From NCBI GenBank assembly GCA_029298735.1, contig JANSLP010000397.1, positions 1-27,161 on the forward strand: a DNA stretch of 27,161 nucleotides, given 5' to 3'. Position numbers and translations under genes: made by a program. This DNA is from Ophiostoma sp. CBS 140.51 (Eukaryota; Ascomycota; Sordariomycetes; Ophiostomatales; Ophiostomataceae). Below are positions 9,279 to 16,503 of the stretch, piece by piece. The notes under the pieces are model-generated. The model saw only the letters and a list, made by a program, of their open reading frames with translations. It did not search any database and was not told the DNA's origin. Numbering within the stretch: position 1 is the stretch's first letter; every line of letters begins with the position of its first letter.

Positions 9279-11017
9279 AGTGGTGCCTGGATTGGCGGTG
9301 TCGCTAACACCGAGGGATGTTGCAAATCGCTGGAAATTGCACACAGATGTCCACAAACGACCACAAAACCCACCAAAAACCGACCACAAACCCGTCTCGC
9401 TACTGCAGCCGGCCCCCCTCAAGCCACCTTGAGCCCCGTCAACGTCCCCTCCATCTCCTTCTTTTGGACACTTTTGTGGAGAGCTGGACCGGATGCTGCG
9501 TTCTGACAGGCCAGACTGACTGCCACCCCTGTCGGGCCACAATCTGCATCATGCAAGGCAAACGCATTTTTTCGACCACAATGTCCGCCTTTTCGGATTT
9601 GGGGGGCACAAGAGTTGGAGAGAGGCTCGAGACAGGTCGAGAGAGGTAAGATTGAGGCCAAACAGAGGCCAAGGCGGCTCGACACTGTTGACGGGGGTGG
9701 GGTTATGGAATACGCACATGCCATATGGGGGTGACGTTTGTGCTCTTCGTGATCATTGGTATCTGCGATGTTGACATTGATCTCGTGAAGCATGTTCTGC
9801 GATCTATTTTTTTTGGTGTATTTTGATTTTGATTCTGTCTTCTATTCTCGTGACTTCTATTAAAAGATGTCAAGGCGACGAGAATCGAGTGAAATGACCA
9901 CTGAAAACTGGATGACATAAAAAAAGAAACTCGTATCTGCTTGTTCGTATCCTTCAATCCCAATGCCTAACGCCCAATAAGACGGCTGAATCAACGCCTC
10001 GAGGCACAGGATGAAAACTCTGAAAAACAAACAGACACGGACAACACGAACGCGGCAGAAAGACAACCGCTACCCAATTGCCCAATGTTTAATTGTCCAA
10101 TATCTGCTCCGTATTGCACAGCCTTTTGTCCGTATCCCTCTATCCCTCTCGAGTTTCATGTTCCAACAGCGCGCGCGCCTGCATCATCGAGGGCATGGAA
10201 AGACATGAGAGGATATGCGAGGGGGCAGTACGAGGCCGCATTCTGCTTTGCCTCGATCCCCGACTTTCTTTCCTTTTCTGATTTTGGGCACCTTTTACCC
10301 GGGTCCAGATGCAAGTCTTTTACATCCTTTGCATACTGGGTATCTTTGTTTGTTGACGCCCCGTTGAAGGCACCCGTCAATCACGACCCTGTTTTTGAAA
10401 TTTTGCGATTTTCAAACACGATGCACCCCCCGCTATTGCCAAAAAGGTGCAAAAGAGCCTCATTCTCTAGGACCCTTTGCGTCTCGATTTGTCTGGGACC
10501 CATCGTTCCTTGTTGGGCTCCACACGCGTGCGTCCGCCTTTTTGAACAGGTGTGTTTTTGTTCTTGGGAAGCTGTCGTTCGTGTTGTTCACCCCCTCTCT
10601 TCAGTGTTAGTTCTTCGAATCAGGGATGCCTGCCCAAGCTGAAAGACTGAGAAATATCGGAGCCTGCAAGAGGCTGCAGAGTTTTTCTTTCTTCCAATGC
10701 ATCAACAACACTCACACATTCCCACTTTCATCCTCCGCTTCCTTCTTTGTTAAGCGCCCGCTGCAGGAACAAGCAACCCGAAACTGGGCAATGTAAGTGG
10801 CAGAAGATGATGTGAAAATCTCGAAATGGTGGTGCCTTGTGAAGTTCCTTGTCTTGGCATATACGGGGGTTCGGCACGACCCCATGTCACTCTTCACTAT
10901 CACGGATATCAAAGAGAAATAGACTTCGTGCTTCATAGATGGTAGTATATTGTCACAGATGTGGTATATCGTAGTTATGTACAGATGGGCTTTGCTTAGT
11001 AGATTTCACGGGCATTA
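9279..11017. other. Gene-free interval containing the F-box gene's 3' flank
   Basis: Noncoding DNA between the possible small frame and the F-box stop codon. An A/C-rich patch near 9346-9392 repeats CCACAAA-type units. Frames such as that at 10085-10642 are Cys/Pro/Phe-rich and lack any domain. The 3' UTR of the minus-strand F-box gene must lie within the first few hundred bases left of 11018. Nothing else was recognised. Confidence 0.5.
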
Positions 11018-13015
11018 TCACTTTGGAATCTCCGTTGCCTTCTGAATATCACCAACCAGCCGGCGCCATGGCGGCGGGTTCTGCGCCATGCCCGGGTTGA
11101 GTAGAGGCAAATCGTAGCGAGCGCGTGGTGGACCGTAGACACTGCCGTTGTGACGGGCCCAACGCCAGCGGCTGCCGGAGCCCATGGGTCGAGTGGTAGG
11201 AAGGACCATTTGCACGCCGCCGGGCGGGTCTTCCGGGGTTTCAGTCAGTACCGCAGCCGAAGTCGCAGCAGCTGCTGTTGGTGCCTCTTCTGGGATTGTG
11301 TCTGATTCCGCTTCTGGTGATTCCGACTCCACCGCCGCCAAAGCGGCCGCAACAGCCTGTGTCATTGGTGCCGTCCTATCAATGGTTGGATCCGGGCGCA
11401 CTAACGTAGAAGGACCCAGGTCTGGCCGGTCGAGATAGCGGAACTTGGGTCGTCCTGGCACATCATAGTGCACGAGCACGGTGCCTTCCATGACATCGTC
11501 AATCTCAAAGCGGCGGATGGGTGAGGGCCGTAGACCGGCCAGCCGTCTATCTAGGTTGGTTATCTCCTGAATGTTGGTGGTACTGCGCAGGTCCGGGTCC
11601 GTCAAGTAGCGTAAGACCGGCCGAAAGGATCCTGGGGTAAATTGGGGATAGCATAAAGAGAGGTATTCGGGCCGGGCTGTATCAAGGAACTTTAAGAATT
11701 CTGCACCGTCGAGGCGCATACCGTGCAGGCTGATTGATTGGAGGCGTTTGAGAGGGCGTCTGTCTGTGTCTTCTGTGCCTTCTCGGTCTGTTGGTGGTGG
11801 CGGTGGTGGAGGTAATGCCAGATCCTTTTCTGTCGGTGCCACCATGTTGCGCCCGACGTGATACCACTCGACACTGACAAACTCGAGGGCTGGCATTACC
11901 CGAGTCAACTCGGTGGGTGCCGTGATGGCACCGAGAACGCGAAGTGTAGCGGCCTGTTCGGCCGCAACCTGGGCACGATAAGCAGCTTCAAATTCGGCCT
12001 GCAGCCGCGAGATGGTGAGGCCCTCGTTAACGCCATCATTCTCGGCCTCGCGGTCCTGGCGGGCCTCTTCGGCGGCAGTGATCTTGCGCTCGTCAGCCGC
12101 CGTCCGGTGTCTTAATGACATGTGAACTTTGAGGCGTTTGAGAGAGGAGAAGATGGGGATGAGTGCTGGGTCTCGCATACGCTTCAAGAACGTATCAAAC
12201 GGCAAGGCACAAGCGACCACGCTCTGATAGATATCCAGCTCGTTCGTCACGGGCAGCTGTGCAATCGTCAACGAGTCCATGACCACACCAAACGTCCGTT
12301 CAGAGGCATCCCAGACTGAACGCCATGACGGCCGATATGGCAGCTCATACGGTGCCACATAGTCATCGTCGCTATCCGGATCGCCGCTGGCCTCGCCGCT
12401 AGCCTCGCCGCCGCCACCACCACTGCCGATACCAGCATCGACCTCTTCAGGGAACGTGCCGGCACCACGCTTGTGCCGTGGGACAATATAAATGGCCCGC
12501 GGGTTCGTGCTCGGCCCTATTGTGAGTGCAAGTGAAGCCAGAGAGCTGTGCCGCCCATACTTTTTGAGATTGGAAAACGCAGCCGTCAGCAGCCGCCAAT
12601 GGTCGTCTGGGTCCTCTTCAGGCACGTTGCGCAGCAGCGTATCCTGGTCTTGCTCGGGATCTTCATCTGGATGGCTTGGTGGCGGAAGATCGCTGTACTT
12701 GCTCATGTAAACGGCCGTCTTGTTGCGAGCGATGCCTTTTAGGGTGAGATGCCGCAGCTGGTGGCCGACGACGCAGCCGGGCCCCGTCATAGCCACAAAC
12801 GTCTCGAGCTCCCGCACCGTCAGCTCAATGGTCTTGCGGGCCAAAAAGCGCCGCATTCCGGGACTTTGGGCGACTCGGGTAGCCATTGTCCGACAGGTCA
12901 GGCGGAGGGCGCTAATGTCGGGCGCAAAGGCGAGCTCGCCGACGACGAGGTCGACGAGCTCTGGGTGCAGCAGCTCAAGCCGGGAAGCGGCGGGAGCCAT
13001 GATGGTGAGATCCAT
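11018..13015 (-). CDS. F-box domain protein (putative SCF substrate adaptor)
   Basis: A single uninterrupted frame of 665 aa. Residues about 11-60 form an F-box-like segment (RLELLHPELVDLVVGEL, then ALRLTCRTMATRVA), followed by FLARKTIELTVREL and HQLRHLTLKGI, the pattern seen in large families of fungal F-box proteins. F-box proteins bind Skp1 and recruit substrates to cullin-RING ligases; the substrate here is unknown. The middle has a Gly/Glu/Asp low-complexity linker (about 195-218). Later come a poly-Pro run and a leucine-rich-repeat-like stretch (LKRLQSISLHGMRLDG). The C-terminus contains RWRWARHNGSVYG. A second ATG at 13000 (residue 6) has A at -3 and may be the true start; both precede the F-box. 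No intron is needed. Confidence 0.8.
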   Translation of the reverse strand: MDLTIMAPAASRLELLHPELVDLVVGELAFAPDISALRLTCRTMATRVAQSPGMRRFLARKTIELTVRELETFVAMTGPGCVVGHQLRHLTLKGIARNKTAVYMSKYSDLPPPSHPDEDPEQDQDTLLRNVPEEDPDDHWRLLTAAFSNLKKYGRHSSLASLALTIGPSTNPRAIYIVPRHKRGAGTFPEEVDAGIGSGGGGGEASGEASGDPDSDDDYVAPYELPYRPSWRSVWDASERTFGVVMDSLTIAQLPVTNELDIYQSVVACALPFDTFLKRMRDPALIPIFSSLKRLKVHMSLRHRTAADERKITAAEEARQDREAENDGVNEGLTISRLQAEFEAAYRAQVAAEQAATLRVLGAITAPTELTRVMPALEFVSVEWYHVGRNMVAPTEKDLALPPPPPPPTDREGTEDTDRRPLKRLQSISLHGMRLDGAEFLKFLDTARPEYLSLCYPQFTPGSFRPVLRYLTDPDLRSTTNIQEITNLDRRLAGLRPSPIRRFEIDDVMEGTVLVHYDVPGRPKFRYLDRPDLGPSTLVRPDPTIDRTAPMTQAVAAALAAVESESPEAESDTIPEEAPTAAAATSAAVLTETPEDPPGGVQMVLPTTRPMGSGSRWRWARHNGSVYGPPRARYDLPLLNPGMAQNPPPWRRLVGDIQKATEIPK

Positions 13016-13142
13016 GAGATGGCGACTGTTTGTCTTGTTTGTGAGAATATGAGAGAAGAGGGTGATAAAGGGGCGAAATAAGAGCCCAATTCGCTCTTTC
13101 CCTCCTCGCGCACAGAGGATGGTCGTTGAACATCAAATTGGA

Positions 13143-13256
13143 AGGCACCAATTAGCAGGCACCAGCAATTGGCTAGGCACAGAATGGCGATCTTGGTCGC
13201 TCCTGCCCCTGTAAGTGAGATTAGTCATCAAGATCGCCATCACCAAACAACAGGCA
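13143..13256 (+). promoter_or_regulatory. Four AGGCA pentamers upstream of the F-box gene
   Basis: AGGCA occurs at 13143, 13157, 13175 and 13252, all in the same orientation and 128-241 bp upstream of the F-box start. Three sit in near-repeats of AGGCACCA/AGGCACA. AGGCA is the ACEI core site, so this gene could be a target of the linked regulator. Local duplication may also explain the repetition. Confidence 0.25.
13184..13240. repeat. 12-bp perfect inverted repeat with 33-bp spacer
   Basis: ATGGCGATCTTG (13184-13195) is the exact reverse complement of CAAGATCGCCAT (13229-13240). It lies in the F-box promoter region beside the AGGCA cluster. It could form a hairpin or serve as paired binding half-sites, but function is unknown and the spacer is long for a terminator-like structure. 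Confidence 0.8.
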
Positions 13257-13498
13257 ACTGAATTGTGACGATATTGCGTGTTTTATGCTAATTACTTTAT
13301 TTGCGCATGAATTACATCAAGTATTATTTTCTAATACCATTGACTATTCAGAAGGTTTTACGTTGAATGGTTGTCACAAATGCACATAATTTCTAGAGAC
13401 GTATTTAGTGGGAATTTGGAGTAGTTTCATGTGTTTTTATTTTACTTAAAAATTATAAAAAAATTTGACAAAAGAAATCGGTATATTTAAAAGAATGA

Positions 13499-13547
13499 CT
13501 GAAAGACAAAGGAAACTATTGTATCAAATGAATGGCAGGGGACTTAC
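13499..13547 (-). other. Candidate 49-nt intron in the 3' UTR of the 350-aa gene
   Basis: Twenty-eight nucleotides past the TGA stop (13578-13576) the minus strand reads CATCTCAG then GTAAGTCCCC, a perfect fungal donor. Forty-nine nt from that donor, TTTCCTTTGTCTTTCAG forms a strong pyrimidine-tract acceptor. The size fits the lower end of fungal introns. No textbook CTAAC branch site is seen (TTGATAC is a weak candidate). Alternatively it is a chance pair of signals. Confidence 0.45.
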
Positions 13548-13575
13548 CTGAGATGATTGTTGTTAGGCGTTCTCC

Positions 13576-14628
13576 TCAAAAGAAGTTGCCGCAAGGGTAG
13601 CCGCTCGGGTGAGGGTTGTAGTTGGGTTGGTTGTGAGGAGCGACAAAGGGGTTGTAGCCGTAAGGGTAGCGACCGTGAGTCTGGAAGACGCCGGCGTAGT
13701 CGCTGGGGAAGCAGCTGGTGTCGTTGTCCATGGCGTACTGACGCGCAGAGCGAGCCCGGGAAGAGACAGCCGTCAGCTGCGGAAGGAGGCCGCGAGAACC
13801 GTGAGAGCTACCGTGAGAACGAGAAGAACCAGAGCGGGAAGAACCAGAGCGAGAGGAAGAGTGGCGAGAGTCAGAAGCAAAGTCCGGACCGAGAATCCGC
13901 TGCACCTCCGGAGGGAACATGACACTAACGGGAGAGATACCGTTGGAGTCACGCCGGGAGTCACGACGAGAAGAAGAAGAGTGGCTGTGAGAACGAGAGA
14001 CCGGGGCACGGCTGGAAGAAGGAGGGTAAGAGGTGTTGGAAGAGGAAGGAGGGTAACCGCGAGACGAAGAGGAAGAAGGAGGGTAGCAAGACGACGAACC
14101 ACTAGAAATCGAAGGACGGGAAGACCGAGACGACCTGTGAGGTGCCGGGGGAAGGGGACCATGGGCGTAGGAAGGAATCTGACCATAACCATGAGGAGGG
14201 GGAGGGATGTACTGGGCAGGCGTAAAGTTCATCTGAGGATCACCGGACATGCTGCTCAAGTCGACCGGGCAGCCGCTTTCGTGGTAGAAAGCGTCCTGGC
14301 TACGGAGAGTAGGCAGGCGAGAGGAAGACGAAGACGAAGGACCAGTATAAGCATCAAAAGAAGAGGGGGGCATACCATACGACATATCCGTTGGAGGAGC
14401 CTGACGATAGCCAGTACCGGGGCGCGTCCAAGGAGTAACCTCGATGCGGTTGGCGTGTTGACCAGACGACGAATGGGACGACTTGATGGCGTTTCTCCGG
14501 TGAAGGCTGGACGAGGTAGACGGACGTGGAGCAGACGGCTGCTCGTAGTAGCCCGTGGTCATTCGCGAGCTCGAAGGGGCTTTGGAGCCCTTGGAGCTCT
14601 TGGAGGAGTGGAGAAAGCCGAAGACCAT
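13576..14628 (-). CDS. Ser/Tyr/Pro-rich hypothetical protein, 350 aa
   Basis: An intronless frame with no domain I recognise, dominated by Ser with Arg, Pro, Tyr and Gly, so probably largely disordered. Features in order: a basic Ser/Lys N-terminus (MVFGFLHSSKSSKGSK), three YPPSSS units at about residues 182-206, an Arg/Ser-rich stretch (SRSHSHSSSSRRDSRRDS, then GSSRSGSSRS at about 262-271) resembling SR-like repeats, and a more ordered-looking MFPPEVQRILGPDFASD at about 237-253. The C-terminus is Tyr/Asn/Pro-rich and ends YPCGNFF. The start ATG follows ATATCACCGACAAG, a good context. It lies only 113 bp downstream of the 161-aa gene on the same strand. No signal peptide or membrane segment. 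The MFPPEVQRILG-type segment is what I would search with first. Confidence 0.75.
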   Translation of the reverse strand: MVFGFLHSSKSSKGSKAPSSSRMTTGYYEQPSAPRPSTSSSLHRRNAIKSSHSSSGQHANRIEVTPWTRPGTGYRQAPPTDMSYGMPPSSFDAYTGPSSSSSSRLPTLRSQDAFYHESGCPVDLSSMSGDPQMNFTPAQYIPPPPHGYGQIPSYAHGPLPPAPHRSSRSSRPSISSGSSSCYPPSSSSSRGYPPSSSNTSYPPSSSRAPVSRSHSHSSSSRRDSRRDSNGISPVSVMFPPEVQRILGPDFASDSRHSSSRSGSSRSGSSRSHGSSHGSRGLLPQLTAVSSRARSARQYAMDNDTSCFPSDYAGVFQTHGRYPYGYNPFVAPHNQPNYNPHPSGYPCGNFF

Positions 14629-14741
14629 CTTGTCGGTGATATTGGGATGCTCGGGGTGTCCTTGTTAGTCTAGTATCTTGGTTACTGGGTACGGACTGGA
14701 GGAAGGTGCTGGGGGCGAGCTTGGGGATGGTTCTGGGAACG

Positions 14742-15227
14742 CTAGACGGAGCAGCCCGGCAAACGCAGTTGAAGCGGTTGAGGCGGTAGGGGACGGTCTT
14801 GAGAGTAAGCTTGCGAACGAGCCTGAGAGCGAGCTTGAGCGCTGGCTTGGGCCTTTTTGGCACGAGTGCAGTCCGGACAGGCACTCCAATGAGTTGAAGT
14901 CTTGTGCGTGATCTTACTCTCCCAGCAGCTGTACTCCAAGGCGATCTTGGGCGGTTCGAGCGTGGTGTAGAGAAACTCCGTGGCCGGACGGAGGAGTGGG
15001 CGTGGGATGGGATCGGTTTCGTCTGCCGACGACGAGCAAAAGCAACTCCAGAAACTTGGTTTGCTTGATTTATAGGACTTTTCAGACCCGTGAGCAAGCT
15101 GCCGCTCCTGGCGGCGTCGATACTGGTTGTACTGCTTGAGTCGCTTGGTTTGCTTGGCGGGGCAGAGAGCGAGAATGCGGTTGTGATGACTGCATTCTCG
15201 ATACAGATTACAAGTGATCTCGCACAT
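14742..15227 (-). CDS. Small Cys-rich hypothetical protein, 161 aa
   Basis: An intronless frame beginning MCEITCNLYRECSHHNRIL, with Cys at 2, 6, 12 and 22 and His at 14-15. This resembles the N-terminus of many short uncharacterised ascomycete proteins that start with MC and a C-x-H...C pattern, likely metal-binding. More Cys occur at 62, 64, 101 and a CPDC at 117-120. A basic Gln/Arg segment follows, and near residues 128-140 an Ala-Gln-Ala/Arg-Ser-Gln repeat. TAG stop at 14742. A TATATAA lies at 15231-15237, only 4 bp before the ATG, too close to act as TATA box for this start. Function unknown. An overlapping 247-codon frame on the same strand (15097-14354) has no comparable start or motif and was not preferred. 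Confidence 0.6.
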   Translation of the reverse strand: MCEITCNLYRECSHHNRILALCPAKQTKRLKQYNQYRRRQERQLAHGSEKSYKSSKPSFWSCFCSSSADETDPIPRPLLRPATEFLYTTLEPPKIALEYSCWESKITHKTSTHWSACPDCTRAKKAQASAQARSQARSQAYSQDRPLPPQPLQLRLPGCSV

Positions 15228-16503
15228 CGTGTTATATAGAAAAAAAGAGGGGGGAAGGGGTGCCTTGGCTGTGCTGGTATACAGGCTATTGGGGTTGTTC
15301 AGGTGTGTGGTGAGAAGTTTGTTTTGAAAAGAAAATTTTGTTCAAATTACATGTTTGATTTTATGATGAACAGGACGGCCAGACATCTAAATATGTTGTT
15401 CGCCGAGGAAGGGTCAAATGGCAGTGCCAGAATATTGTCAAAGGAAGACATGTTCATGAAAGAAACCGAACGTGTGGAAAGTTGCTAAAATCGTCTACAG
15501 GATTCAAACAATGCTTTTGTTGTGGAAGAGGAGGAAAAACAAAACGAAAGACAGGAGGCATACAAAATGGCTGTACAGGAGAAAGCAGGTGGAAGTCTAT
15601 CGTCACAACTTGCAGATGTTGAACAAACCCCTTTCAAGTCTTTGTTCACGACCCTTATATCTTTGTAGGGGCTGGCACTGAGTTTAACAAACAATTTACG
15701 AACTCTTTCTGAAATCAAAACAGCCCCTTTGTCTCTTTGTTGTGTCTCTGTTCTGGCCACACATTTGATTTCTTTGTCCCACCAAATGCACATCTACGCT
15801 GTTCGCGCCCATATTTTCTCGCCAAAAACCACACAAAACTTTCGTCTCTTCACGTGAACAATAAAGACGATACTTTCAGAGGTTGAACAGCTAATATGTA
15901 CCTTGCATGGGGATTTTGAGGGTATAATACGACAATGTAACATCTATTTTTACTCGAATCCTTCCTTTTTTTTCTCTTTTATTCTCCAGCCTCTTCACTC
16001 GACAATTTTCCACTCTCTTGTTATCACGACACACTCTCTCGACGACCAAGTGGCTCGCAATCCGACAGAAAGTTCTGTCCCTCATATCAGTTCTCGACTG
16101 TTTATTGCCTTGCTCGTCTTCTCTGTTTTTGGTGTATTTTATTTTTCTGTTTTTCTTCCTGTTTTCTGTCTTGCTTCCAATTTCCTTTTTGTTCCTTTCC
16201 TTTTAATTTCTTCTCTTATTTGTCTTTCACTGTTCCTTATCTCTCCTTGTCTCCTTTCTGCTTTTCTGTACTTTGCATAGCGTCAGCGTTGCATTTGCTT
16301 TTCTGTCTTCTGCTTTATTTGCATCTTCTCTCGCTCTTTTTTCAGCGGTTGTCTTCTTGTTTTTTTCCCGTTCTTTGTTTTCTGTCTTCACTCGTCTCGC
16401 TTCACTTACACTGTTTGATTTCTAGACACTTCACACCCCCTCACCTTAGATATCACCGTGCTGGCACGGTGACATCTGAGTTTCCACCCCTTCTCCTCAC
16501 ATC
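15228..16503. other. Divergent intergenic region with a CT-rich tract (about 15961-16440)
   Basis: Shared upstream region of the 161-aa gene (minus) and the 722-aa gene (plus). About 480 bp before the plus-strand start is strongly pyrimidine-rich (CTTTTCTGT, TTCTTCCTG, CTCTTTTTTC), the classical fungal CT-rich promoter/leader. Frames open through this tract encode only Phe/Leu/Ser low complexity. A 33-codon ATG frame in fair context occurs at 15567-15668 (start ACAAA-ATGG) with no recognisable content. Confidence 0.6.

Larger units (their letters stand above)
13016..13575. other. Intergenic region with an AT-rich island (about 13260-13500)
   Basis: Between the F-box start and the stop of the 350-aa gene. 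The half nearest the F-box gene has ordinary composition and holds the AGGCA cluster and inverted repeat. The half nearest the 350-aa gene is clearly AT-rich (runs such as TTTTTATTTTACTTAAAAATT), unlike the rest of the window, and probably contains that gene's 3' UTR and poly(A) site. No reading frame of note. Confidence 0.6.

Noticed and set aside
10085..10642. 185-codon plus-strand frame
   Set aside because: Cys/Pro/Phe-rich with no recognisable domain or splice structure; other registers are also partly open.
14354..15097. 247-codon minus-strand frame spanning two genes
   Set aside because: Its N-terminus and content match nothing, whereas the overlapping 161-aa frame has a characteristic MC...C-x-H...C start and the 350-aa frame has a good start context.
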